From contig NZ_CP031153.1 in NCBI RefSeq assembly GCF_003352465.1, positions 4,612,001-4,676,000 on the forward strand: a stretch of DNA of 64,000 bases, in the 5' to 3' direction. Below the pieces are notes generated by a model. That model worked only from the letters and a program-made list of their open reading frames with translations. It searched no databases and was not told the DNA's origin. This DNA is from Kordia sp. SMS9. Lineage in GTDB: Bacteria > Bacteroidota > Bacteroidia > Flavobacteriales > Flavobacteriaceae. The translations under genes and the position numbers were made by a program. Below are positions 33,585-42,453 of the stretch, one piece after another (the first letter of the stretch is position 1; each line of letters begins with the position of its first letter).

Positions 33585-36413
33585 TTAAGAGGCTTTTTTT
33601 TGAATTTTTCGCTTTTTAATTAAATCTCCTGGTTTGAGTCCAAAGCGCTTGACAAATACTTTATTGAAGTATGAACGACTGTTTAATCCGACAGCGTATA
33701 ATACTTCGCTAATGTTGTCATAATTATCTTTCACTATTAAATCATACGCCTTTCGAAGACGAATTTCTAAGATCATTTTTACAGGTGTTAAACCCGTTTT
33801 TTCTTGAACAATTTGTGTAAACTGTTTGTGTGAATATCCGCATTGTTCTGCCAAATCACTAATACTGAAATTATTGTTGTTAAGGTTTTCTTGTATGATA
33901 TTATTTATTTTATTCATGAATTCGGCGTACGCACCTTTGTATTCAATTTTTTCTACTTCTGCATTTTGCAACTGTTCTTTGTATATATTTTGTTCAAGAT
34001 GATAGTGTATTCGTGTCAATAATTCCGTTCCTTCAAAAGGTTTTATGAGGTAATCATGAATACCATATTCTTCCTTATGATGTGCAAGATAATCTTCTGC
34101 GGAAGCTGTTATGATGATAAATGGTGTGGTTTCGTAACCTTTGATTTTATTTAATGAAGTTTTTAGCTCAGATCCATCCATCAAGGGCATGCGTAAGTCT
34201 GATAGTATAATATCGTATTGTTTCTTTTTAGCAAATACTAATGCTTGTGCGCCATCAAACGCAAATGTACATTCTAATGATGGTTCTAATAGGTCTTTTA
34301 GATAGCCAATCATTTCAATATTATCATCTACAATTAAGATTTTAGGTAAGCTATTTGAGGTGTCAATCGTTGGAAGTTCAGGCTTGGATATACTTTGGAA
34401 TACTTCTACATTTTCATCAATATATAAAAGCGGATTTTCGATGGTTAGCGGTAATTGAATCGTGAACACACTTCCTACATTTTTTTTACTGTCTAGTTGA
34501 ATAGTTCCATTAAGTTTCGTTATTAATTCATGTACTAGCGATAAACCAATTCCAAAACCTCCATTCGTAAGATTGTTTTTGGTTTGGTAAAAACGATCGA
34601 AAATCAGCTTTTGTTCTTTTTTATCAATTCCGATGCCTTCATCTTTAATGATAATATTTAAACCATTTGTATCTATATATGTATGGACATAAATTCCATA
34701 TTTAGGACTTGTGTATTTTACGGCGTTAGACACAATATTGTTAATGATTTTTCGCAAGTCTTCGTATTGAAACTCAATTTTTTGATTTGTTTTTATATTC
34801 GATTTATAATAGACATAGACACCTTTAATTTCAGCTACTCCTTGAAATGCTTCGACACTTTCCTTCAGAAAGCTACCCATTTCAACAACTGTTTTTTTAC
34901 TTTCCGATGGATTTTTATCTAGTTTTAAAAGTGTTAAAAAATTATTTAACATTTCTATAATCTGCTTGTTGTTACGTACTGTTAAGTCTGCATATTTTAC
35001 AATTCTTGAATAATCCATTGCATTGTTGGTAATCATTTGTAAATAGCCCGTCGTAATAGTAATTGGTGTTCGGATTTCGTGCGATAAATTTTCAATAAAA
35101 TTGTTTTTGATTTCTGCAATTTCCTTCATTTTATCATTTTCATATTGCAATTTGAGCCGTTTCTTTTTACGCGTATGCAATATGATTAAGAAAATTAGAA
35201 TCAGTACCGATGCAGAAACTAAAAAGGTTGAAAAAATATAGAATTTCTTTTTTTCGTCCATAATCAAAGCATTTATTTCACTTTTTGCTTCTAAATCTTT
35301 AATTTTTTTATCGTGATTTAACTTAAAGTTTAAAATGGAAGCGTTTAGATTTAGGCTAAAGTTTTTGAGATCATTTCTAACTGAATGATAATTATTTAAC
35401 GATTGGAATGCTTTTCGATAATTCCCAAGCGCTTCATTTGCCTTATATTCAACTTTATAAAATTTTATTAAATCAAATTGTTCTACATACTTAAAAGCTG
35501 TGCTCCTTTTAGCACTATCAATATATTTTAAAGCTATAATAGGATTTCCTTCAATACTGAATTGTCCTGCATAATAAATATTTTTCATGACTTCATCCGC
35601 TGGAGAGAAAAGATTAGGTATCGCATACATTTTGTCAAGATATACTTTTGCAGAATCAAGTAATTTTAATTTTGTATATCGTTTATTCAATTCGTCATAG
35701 TAATATTTCAAAACATAAGGTTGGTCTGAAAAATCATTTACATTCAAACTTTTTAATAAACGGATAGCTTCTCTATTTTTACCTAAAGAAGCAATGTAAG
35801 ATGCATGATTTATATGTATTTGATTTTTATGAAGTATTGAAATCGGTTTATGTAAGTAATGATTCATCAAAATAGAATCCATTTCTTTAGACAAGTCTTT
35901 GCTTTTTATTTTTTTGTAGAGTGCTGCTAATTTTAAGTAGACTTTAATTTCTTTATCTACGATACTGTTTTTTTTGAAATAGTCCAATGCATTGTACAAA
36001 CAACGAATTGATTCAAGATACTTTTTTTCAAACATCATTTTTTCAAACAAATACAATTCTGCTTCACCAAGAATCTTCATATTTCCAGACTCTTGTTTTA
36101 TTTTGTTGTAAAAATAATAAACAGAATCATATTGCTTCTTTTCATCATACTGATGCATTAAGAACAAGATTTCCAGCTCTTTGAAATTGATTCCTGTAGA
36201 ATCATTTTCTGAGTTTAGATGTTCCCTTTTCAAGAAGTCTGAAATCATATTTTCTCTTTGAGATAAAGAGTCATTTGGTATTCCAGAAACGTCATGCAAT
36301 GCTTTTTCGTGAAGTTCATATAATGACCTCTCGTTGATAGTAGCAAATAAGTTATTTAAACATAAAAAGCTATAAAACAATAAACTAAATAGTAAAGCTA
36401 CTTTCTTTTTCAT
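33585..36413 (-). CDS. Hybrid histidine kinase/AraC response regulator 2
   Basis: From the Met at 36413 the protein has 942 residues. That start gives a signal peptide (MKKKVALLFSLLFYSFLCLN), whereas an upstream Met at 36509 would bury it. Domain order is as in kinase 1: TPR-like periplasmic sensor, membrane helix (FYIFSTFLVSASVLILIFLI), HisKA (NLSHEIRTPITITTGYL), HATPase, receiver (ILIVDDNIEMIGYL; IILSDLRMPLMDG) and AraC domain. Output domains of the three kinases are very alike, while their sensors diverge more, so they may read different signals but bind similar DNA. It is divergent from effector operon 2, whose promoter carries the shared palindrome. Confidence 0.93.
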   Translation of the reverse strand: MKKKVALLFSLLFYSFLCLNNLFATINERSLYELHEKALHDVSGIPNDSLSQRENMISDFLKREHLNSENDSTGINFKELEILFLMHQYDEKKQYDSVYYFYNKIKQESGNMKILGEAELYLFEKMMFEKKYLESIRCLYNALDYFKKNSIVDKEIKVYLKLAALYKKIKSKDLSKEMDSILMNHYLHKPISILHKNQIHINHASYIASLGKNREAIRLLKSLNVNDFSDQPYVLKYYYDELNKRYTKLKLLDSAKVYLDKMYAIPNLFSPADEVMKNIYYAGQFSIEGNPIIALKYIDSAKRSTAFKYVEQFDLIKFYKVEYKANEALGNYRKAFQSLNNYHSVRNDLKNFSLNLNASILNFKLNHDKKIKDLEAKSEINALIMDEKKKFYIFSTFLVSASVLILIFLIILHTRKKKRLKLQYENDKMKEIAEIKNNFIENLSHEIRTPITITTGYLQMITNNAMDYSRIVKYADLTVRNNKQIIEMLNNFLTLLKLDKNPSESKKTVVEMGSFLKESVEAFQGVAEIKGVYVYYKSNIKTNQKIEFQYEDLRKIINNIVSNAVKYTSPKYGIYVHTYIDTNGLNIIIKDEGIGIDKKEQKLIFDRFYQTKNNLTNGGFGIGLSLVHELITKLNGTIQLDSKKNVGSVFTIQLPLTIENPLLYIDENVEVFQSISKPELPTIDTSNSLPKILIVDDNIEMIGYLKDLLEPSLECTFAFDGAQALVFAKKKQYDIILSDLRMPLMDGSELKTSLNKIKGYETTPFIIITASAEDYLAHHKEEYGIHDYLIKPFEGTELLTRIHYHLEQNIYKEQLQNAEVEKIEYKGAYAEFMNKINNIIQENLNNNNFSISDLAEQCGYSHKQFTQIVQEKTGLTPVKMILEIRLRKAYDLIVKDNYDNISEVLYAVGLNSRSYFNKVFVKRFGLKPGDLIKKRKIQKKAS

Positions 36414-36720
36414 AGATAAATTAACGAAATATCTAGAAATATTCATTACGGTTTTTCCTTCAAAACTAGTACGGTTAAAAAAAAGACAACCAATGTAAAA
36501 AATGAGCAACTCTTAAAAATAATACAAACAATCATCGTAAAAAAAGAGAAAATAGAAACTGATTTTTTTATGAATCTTTGTCCTGTTGAAATGATAGATA
36601 GTTTTGAATGCGCGCTTTAATATTGTTTAAATACTATTTGTAATCACGAAACAAAATAATAAAATGCAAAAAAGTTTTGCAAATTAACAATCCAAATTAT
36701 TAACCTTTAAAATTTTAACT
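36414..36720. other. Divergent intergenic region of kinase 2 and effector operon 2
   Basis: It contains kinase-side text GGTTTTTCCTTCAAA (around 36450), also found upstream of kinase 3 and, weakly, kinase 1 (33478-33485). The effector-side control elements described for 36497-36620 follow. No gene lies here. Confidence 0.7.
36497..36620 (+). promoter_or_regulatory. Effector operon 2 control region
   Basis: GAGCAACTC (36504-36512) is 104 bp upstream of ATGCGCGC (36608-36615), which lies 113 bp before the ATG at 36721. AATCTTTG (36573-36580) is the probable -7 box. GTTTTGAATGCGCGCTTTAA is shared almost exactly with operon 1. Confidence 0.65.
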
Positions 36721-37587
36721 ATGAAAAAAACATTTTTTAAACATGTGTTTAAACTGAAAGTTATGGCTTCCTTCATAATATTAGTTTCAGCAACTTTAGT
36801 ACTACATTCTTGTAGTGAAGATAACTTAGAGACAGATACAGCAAACGATGCTACTGAAAATGCTAGCCTTGGAGATCAAAAAGCATTGAAATTAAATGTC
36901 AATGGTCAATTTAAGGAATACATTACAAGTGTAGATGTAATTGATCACAAAGAATTTAAATACATACTTGTTGATCCTGAAAATAATATTATAGATGCAT
37001 TTACTGATACAGATGCTTTTCAGAAGCACAATGGTCATGCAAACATTAAAGAACAAATAAATAGTATAAAGGCAGAAACTAGCAATACCGTGTTTCCATT
37101 CAATTCAGCAGAAGAAGCTGAGCAAGCTATTATTCAGGATATGACTAATCTTTTTGGTGATAAAATCCAAAATCCGCTAGATACCGATTATAGTAAAAGT
37201 GAAGCAAATAGTTTATCGTTCATTTTTGACCACGACTGGCCTAACCACACCAATTCATTATTAGCGCATTTTGAAGGTAATAGTGCTTTCACTAGTATTG
37301 ATTACCATTTAGTTGCTAAATTAAAAATAAGTACTATCGCTGATAGTGAAGTAGGACATTTACATTTAGAAACAACTAATTCAATATACAATCTGCCTAA
37401 TTACAATTTAAGTTCTTTTTTCTTAAATGCAAATGAAACCACCATACAAAACACTTACAATTATAGAAAGTATTTATACTTATATACAGATTCAAATTAC
37501 AATGGAACATTATTTCTTTACATAATAGAAAAAGACTCTGATGTTAACATACCTAAAATGAATTTTAAATCAATCTATATATTTTAA
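36721..37587 (+). CDS. Effector lipoprotein 2
   Basis: The 288-residue lipoprotein has Cys31 in LVLHSC followed by SEDN. It is a diverged paralogue of the lipoproteins at 29020 and 41595. It keeps the family motif as HDWPNHTNSLLAHFEGN and the C-terminal SNYNGTLFLYIIEKD...IPKMNFKSIYIF segment, but the middle is different and longer. The start is set by the signal peptide and by the shared 'attattaacctttaaaatttt' leader just before it. It is co-transcribed with the secreted protein 17 bp downstream and faces kinase 2. The function is unknown. Confidence 0.7.
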   Translation: MKKTFFKHVFKLKVMASFIILVSATLVLHSCSEDNLETDTANDATENASLGDQKALKLNVNGQFKEYITSVDVIDHKEFKYILVDPENNIIDAFTDTDAFQKHNGHANIKEQINSIKAETSNTVFPFNSAEEAEQAIIQDMTNLFGDKIQNPLDTDYSKSEANSLSFIFDHDWPNHTNSLLAHFEGNSAFTSIDYHLVAKLKISTIADSEVGHLHLETTNSIYNLPNYNLSSFFLNANETTIQNTYNYRKYLYLYTDSNYNGTLFLYIIEKDSDVNIPKMNFKSIYIF

Positions 37588-37604
37588 CTACTAAAACTTA
37601 AAAA

Positions 37605-38294
37605 ATGAAAAAATTAAAAAAAATATCTTTAGTTTTTGCTTTCCTAGCGCTAGCTATTACAAATGTACATGGAAGTGAAATTAACAAAAATGAATTGATT
37701 CATAAGATGTCAAATGATACAGAAGTAGCTGATTTTTGCATCACCTTGTTAAAGGAAAAAATGACAATGAATGTATATGGAAATGCTGAATTAATTAAAA
37801 ACTCTGAATTATTAAAGGATTTGAGTGTCATTAAAGCAGAAAATGCAAAAATTGTGCGAAATAAATACCCTGAGTTATTAAAACTTGAATTAAATGAAAG
37901 ACGCGAAGTATTTAATGAAGTTTTAAGTAAAAGTACCAATTATAAAAACCAACTTAAATGTTTAGGAATGAACATTCTACGATTAGCCGCCGCTGAGATA
38001 TTTGTAGGAACTGGATTTGCGGTTAAATGGAAACTTACAAAATTAGGTCTTTGTGCTGCTGCCGCTGTTGCGGTTGATGCTGCTGAGGAAGTAGAAAGTG
38101 CAGGTTTAGTGACCGGAACAATGCCAGCTCAAGTTGCAGCTGAAACTAAATTTTGTATAGCTATAAGTACTGCTTTACAAGTTGGTCAACTGTTAATTAT
38201 TGAAGAAGGCGTACGAAGAATACTATTTGCTTGTAGCAATGATACAGCCTATGATTTTGACAAGGATGCTGATGAGGATGGAGTAAATGACTAA
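37605..38294 (+). CDS. Small secreted protein 2 with Asp-rich C-terminal end
   Basis: This 229-residue protein has a signal peptide (1-23) and an acidic helical N-terminal half with the shared motif RNKYPELLKLELNERREV. The hydrophobic Ala/Val-rich C-terminal half (LCAAAAVAVDAAEEVESAG) keeps only four Cys, fewer than paralogues 1 and 3. It alone ends in FDKDADEDGVND, a DxDxDGxxD-like sequence of the thrombospondin type 3/calcium-binding kind, suggesting a truncated or nascent Ca-binding tail. It follows effector lipoprotein 2 in the same operon. Confidence 0.65.
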   Translation: MKKLKKISLVFAFLALAITNVHGSEINKNELIHKMSNDTEVADFCITLLKEKMTMNVYGNAELIKNSELLKDLSVIKAENAKIVRNKYPELLKLELNERREVFNEVLSKSTNYKNQLKCLGMNILRLAAAEIFVGTGFAVKWKLTKLGLCAAAAVAVDAAEEVESAGLVTGTMPAQVAAETKFCIAISTALQVGQLLIIEEGVRRILFACSNDTAYDFDKDADEDGVND

Positions 38295-38380
38295 TAGTAT
38301 CACGAATCATATTTGGTTACTACAAAACCATAATTAAGGAACACATTATATATGCCTTAGTTACATTTTATAAGTTTTTT

Positions 38381-38430
38381 CAAAAAATCTCCCAAAGAGC
38401 CTTAACACAACTCGTTGGGAGATTTGTTTT
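38381..38430. terminator. Bidirectional terminator between operon 2 and kinase 3
   Basis: AAATCTCCCAAAGAG pairs with CTCGTTGGGAGATTT with one mismatch and is flanked by A- and T-runs. Confidence 0.85.
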
Positions 38431-38451
38431 TTTGCCTTAAACTAAAAAAAG

Positions 38452-41286
38452 TTAAGAAGCTCTCTTTTGAATTTTACACTTTTTAATCAATTCGCTAGGT
38501 TTGAGTCCAAAACGCTTTACAAAGACTTTGTTGAAGTATGATCTACTGTTTAATCCGACAGCATATAAAATTTCACTAATATTTTCGTAATTATTATTAA
38601 CAATCAAGTCATAGGCTTTTCGCAAACGAACTTCTAAAATGATTTGTACAGATTTCATTCCTGTTTTTTCTTGAACAATTTGTCGAAACTGTTTATATGA
38701 ATAGCCACAAGAAGCCGCTAAATCTTGAATGGTAAAGTCACTGTTACTCATATTTTTTTGGATGACTGTATTTATTTTTTCCATAAAGTCGGCATACGCA
38801 CCATTGTATTCAATCTTTTCATCATCTGTACTTTGCAATTGTTGTCTGTAAATGTTTGTATCTAAATGATAATTTATTCTTGTGATGAGTTCAATGGCTT
38901 TAAATGGCTTTGTGAGATAATCATTAATACCAAGTGCTGCTTTATTATTTTCTAAATATTCTTCTGCGGAAGCGGTCATTACCAAAAACGGAACCGTTTC
39001 ATAGCCATCTACTTTATCTAACGCTGATTTTAATTCACATCCGTCCAAAACTGGCATTCCTAAGTCGGTCAAAACAATATCATACTTTGTTTTTAGTGCA
39101 AATGATACCGCTTGTTTTCCATCAAAAGCAAAGGTACAGTTGAGAGTTGGAGACAATAATTCTTTCAAATAACCAATCATTTCAATATTATCATCAACTA
39201 TTAATATTTTGGGGAGATTTGTAATGGCGGACGATTCCACTACAGTTTCATTACAAATATTGACATAATCCGTACTTTTTTCTTCAGTGTATAGTGCATG
39301 ATTTTGAATGGCTAAAGGCAGTTGTATGGTAAAAATACTTCCGACATTTTTTTCACTATCCAATGTGATTGTTCCGTTTAGTTTTTTGACCAATTCATAC
39401 ACTAAGGATAAACCAATTCCAAATCCGCCGTTGGAAAGATTATTTTTGGTTTGATAAAAACGATCAAAGATGAGTTTTTGTTCTTCTTTATCAATTCCGA
39501 TACCTTCATCTTTAACGAACACAGTTAAACCTTTTTTATTGATAAAAGTATGCACGTAAATTCCCTTTCCTGGATTGGTAAACTTTAAAGCATTTGACAA
39601 AATGTTGTTTAGTATTTTTTTCAAATCTTCGTAATAAAAATCTAGTACTTGGTCTAGTTTGATGTTGGATTTGTAATAAATAGCCACATTTTTAATTTCA
39701 GAAACTCCTTGAAACGCATAGATACTTTCTCTTAAAAAACCTTCCATTTTTTCAGTAGTACACTTATGCACTAACGGACTTCTATCTAATTTTAAAAGTG
39801 TTAATGAATTATTCAGCATCTCTATAATTTGTTCATTATTTCGAATGGTCAAATCTGAATATTTTACAATTTTTGAATAATCCATTGTATTGTTAGATAT
39901 CATACGCAAGTAGCCCGTTATAATGGTAATAGGCGTTCGGATTTCGTGTGATAAATTTTCAATAAAGTCAGTTTTGATTTCGGCAACTTCCTTCATTTTC
40001 TCGTTTTCATATTGCAATTTTAATCGTTTCTTTTTACGGTTTTGAAGAATAAAAAAGAAGATGAGGATAAATATTGTCGCAGAAACAAAAAAGGTGGAAA
40101 AAATGTAGAATTGCTTTTTTTGTTTCATTACCAAAGCACTCATCTCGGTTTTGGCTTTTAATTCTCTTATTTTTTTGTCGTGATGTAGTTTAAAGTTTAA
40201 AATAGAAGCATTGAGATTTAGGTTGAAATTTTTTACTGAATTCCGTACTTCGTGATAGTTGGCTAAAGACTGAAACGCTTTGTTAAAATTTCCAAGTACC
40301 TCATTGGCTAAGTATTCTACTTTGTAAAGTTTTATCATATCAAACTGCTCTACGTATTGCAAAGCATTGCTTGTTTTTGCCTTGTTAACATACATTAATG
40401 CCTTTTGATATTGTTTCAATTTTAATTCCATCATTGCCAAATAGATGTATTTGATAGCTGTATCTTCGGGCTGTTCTTCATTTTTGATGCTGTACACTTT
40501 TTCCATGTAAACACGAGCGGAATCGATATTATCTGCTTTAATATAGCGTCTTTTCAACACTCGATAATACGTTTGCAATACCTTTTTATCCTGTATAAAG
40601 TTTTGAATATCTAAAGATTTTAGCAACCTGATAGCTTCCGCATTATTACCTGTAAAAGCTTTATATTGTGCGTTATTGATGTAAATTTGAGCTTGTAAAG
40701 TCTTAGGTATTTGTTGATGCACATAGTGATTCATCAGTATAGAATCAACTTCTTTTGACAATTCGAAATTTCTAATTTTTTTATATTGTTCAGCGAGTTT
40801 TAAATAGGTATCTACTTTCTTGTCCACCGCATTTGCTTCTTCAAAATATGCCAACGCAGTATGTAACAAACGAATAGATTCAAAATACTTTTTTTCAAAT
40901 ATTTTTTTATCGGCAATATACAACTCTGCATCGCCCAACATCTCAATATCAGTAGTTCTATTTTTAATTTTAGCACAATAAACAGCAACTGAGTCATATT
41001 GCTTTTGCTCATTGTAGACGTCTATCAAAAGTAATACTGTTTTTGTGTACAACTCTAAAGATGGCGTACAACTGTTTTGAGTATTTTCTTTTTTATTTTC
41101 AAAGGAACTCAATATACTTTGAGCTTTTGTAAAAGCACTTTCAAAAGCTTTTTCAGATATATCCTCTGAAATTTTCACATAATTTTCTTCGAAGTATTGT
41201 AAACATTCCGGGGTAGGCTTAGGCTTCGTATTTGGGTATAAAAAGCTGATTGCCAAAAGACAAATAAGTAGGTAGGTTTTTTTCAT
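38452..41286 (-). CDS. Hybrid histidine kinase/AraC response regulator 3
   Basis: Starting at the Met at 41286 (five codons after an alternative at 41301) the protein has 944 residues and a signal peptide MKKTYLLICLLAISFLYP. It has a TPR-like sensor, one membrane helix (FYIFSTFFVSATIFILIFFF), HisKA (NLSHEIRTPITIITGYLRMI), HATPase (DEGIGID; GFGIGLSLV), receiver (ILIVDDNIEMIGYLKELL; IVLTDLGMPVLDG) and AraC output domain. The receiver differs from kinases 1 and 2 in reading TDLGMPVLDG rather than SDLRMPLMDG. It is divergent from effector operon 3, its likely target. Confidence 0.93.
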   Translation of the reverse strand: MKKTYLLICLLAISFLYPNTKPKPTPECLQYFEENYVKISEDISEKAFESAFTKAQSILSSFENKKENTQNSCTPSLELYTKTVLLLIDVYNEQKQYDSVAVYCAKIKNRTTDIEMLGDAELYIADKKIFEKKYFESIRLLHTALAYFEEANAVDKKVDTYLKLAEQYKKIRNFELSKEVDSILMNHYVHQQIPKTLQAQIYINNAQYKAFTGNNAEAIRLLKSLDIQNFIQDKKVLQTYYRVLKRRYIKADNIDSARVYMEKVYSIKNEEQPEDTAIKYIYLAMMELKLKQYQKALMYVNKAKTSNALQYVEQFDMIKLYKVEYLANEVLGNFNKAFQSLANYHEVRNSVKNFNLNLNASILNFKLHHDKKIRELKAKTEMSALVMKQKKQFYIFSTFFVSATIFILIFFFILQNRKKKRLKLQYENEKMKEVAEIKTDFIENLSHEIRTPITIITGYLRMISNNTMDYSKIVKYSDLTIRNNEQIIEMLNNSLTLLKLDRSPLVHKCTTEKMEGFLRESIYAFQGVSEIKNVAIYYKSNIKLDQVLDFYYEDLKKILNNILSNALKFTNPGKGIYVHTFINKKGLTVFVKDEGIGIDKEEQKLIFDRFYQTKNNLSNGGFGIGLSLVYELVKKLNGTITLDSEKNVGSIFTIQLPLAIQNHALYTEEKSTDYVNICNETVVESSAITNLPKILIVDDNIEMIGYLKELLSPTLNCTFAFDGKQAVSFALKTKYDIVLTDLGMPVLDGCELKSALDKVDGYETVPFLVMTASAEEYLENNKAALGINDYLTKPFKAIELITRINYHLDTNIYRQQLQSTDDEKIEYNGAYADFMEKINTVIQKNMSNSDFTIQDLAASCGYSYKQFRQIVQEKTGMKSVQIILEVRLRKAYDLIVNNNYENISEILYAVGLNSRSYFNKVFVKRFGLKPSELIKKCKIQKRAS

Positions 41287-41594
41287 GCAAACAATTAACA
41301 AATTTTTAAGAAATATTAATTATGGTTTTTCCTTCAAATAAGGTAAGGTTTTAAAAAAGATTATGAAGGTTAAAAAATGAGCAACTCTTACAATAAAAAA
41401 ATCAATAATTGTCAGAAATGAGACAATCATACAAACAAATTATAGCAACATTTGTAGTGTTGATTTTAATAGTTACGATTAGATGCGCGCAAAAAATATT
41501 ATCTAATCATTAATATTTTAAAATTCAACAAAAAGTAAAATACTACCTATATATTTTACAATCAATAATTATTAACCAATAAAAAATTTTAATT
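41287..41594. other. Divergent intergenic region of kinase 3 and effector operon 3
   Basis: It has kinase-side GGTTTTTCCTTCAAA (about 41324-41338) and the effector-side elements at 41371-41490. The spacing matches the region upstream of operon 2. No gene lies here. Confidence 0.7.
41371..41490 (+). promoter_or_regulatory. Effector operon 3 control region
   Basis: GAGCAACTC (41379-41387) is 104 bp upstream of ATGCGCGC (41483-41490), which lies 112 bp before the ATG at 41595. AACATTTG (41447-41454) is the matching -7-like box. The intervening sequence differs from operons 1 and 2 but the distances do not. Confidence 0.65.
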
Positions 41595-42428
41595 ATGAAA
41601 CAACCATTTTTTAAACAAGTGTTTAAATTAAGAGTTATGGCTTCCGTTACAGTGCTACTAGGAGTAACTTTCCTATTGCATGCATGTAGCGACGATAACA
41701 TTGAAAATCCAAACACCGATGCTACCGAAAGTATTGAAGTAGGTAATGAAAACTCCATGAAACTAATGGTCGATGGACAATTTGAAAAAAACCTAAAAAG
41801 CATGAATGATGTTGAAGACGGAGCTTATGCTTATGTCATAGTAAATAGTAAAACTGCAAACACTATTAGAGCATATACTACTGAAGAACATTTTAAAAGG
41901 GATGCTCAATACAATGAACTTACTTCAAAAATGACAAAAAAGGCTACAATACTACCAGACTTTAATATGAATGAGATTTTAGCTGAAGAAAGAGTTGAAA
42001 GAAGTAAAGGTAAAGTTCCTGCTGTCAATGGCAAAGCTGTTCATCCAGATACAAACTTCGATCACGTTGCTGAACACCCTTGGCCAGATCATGTTGATTT
42101 AGTAGGACATTTTGAAATTGATGGCTCTAGTTATGATACTCATTATTCTATTGAATTAGTAACGGATTTGAATTTATATAATGGTTCATATCACTATCAT
42201 TATGACGATCTTGAATTTGTAGGTATTGCTTCTTACAATGGACGTTTAAAGTATTGCTTACAATATGCAGATCATTCAATCATACAAAATCCTAATCCTA
42301 ATACGTCATACGTTTTCTTATATACTGGAACTAATAGAACTGGAACACAATATTTTTTCTCTATTGCTAAATATGACTATGTTGATATTCCTAACCGTGT
42401 TTACAACACAATTTCTCTATATAACTAA
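41595..42428 (+). CDS. Effector lipoprotein 3
   Basis: The 277-residue lipoprotein has Cys31 in LLHAC followed by SDDN. It is closest to effector lipoprotein 1 (shared MASVTVLLGVTFLLHACSDD-type signal and LKLMVDGQF/MKLMVDGQF block). The family motif reads EHPWPDHVDLVGHFEIDGSS, followed by YDTHYSIEL and the C-terminal GTNRTGTQYFFSIAKYD...IPNRVYNTISLY segment with a possible crystallin-like Greek key. It is co-transcribed with the secreted protein 25 bp downstream and divergent from kinase 3. The function is unknown. Confidence 0.7.
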   Translation: MKQPFFKQVFKLRVMASVTVLLGVTFLLHACSDDNIENPNTDATESIEVGNENSMKLMVDGQFEKNLKSMNDVEDGAYAYVIVNSKTANTIRAYTTEEHFKRDAQYNELTSKMTKKATILPDFNMNEILAEERVERSKGKVPAVNGKAVHPDTNFDHVAEHPWPDHVDLVGHFEIDGSSYDTHYSIELVTDLNLYNGSYHYHYDDLEFVGIASYNGRLKYCLQYADHSIIQNPNPNTSYVFLYTGTNRTGTQYFFSIAKYDYVDIPNRVYNTISLYN

Positions 42429-42453
42429 TTAATAACTTTTAAAATTTAGAAAA

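Noticed and set aside
36414..36509. Earlier start of kinase 2
   Set aside because: It would bury the signal peptide inside the protein and run through the conserved intergenic control text; the paralogues start at the position equivalent to 36413.
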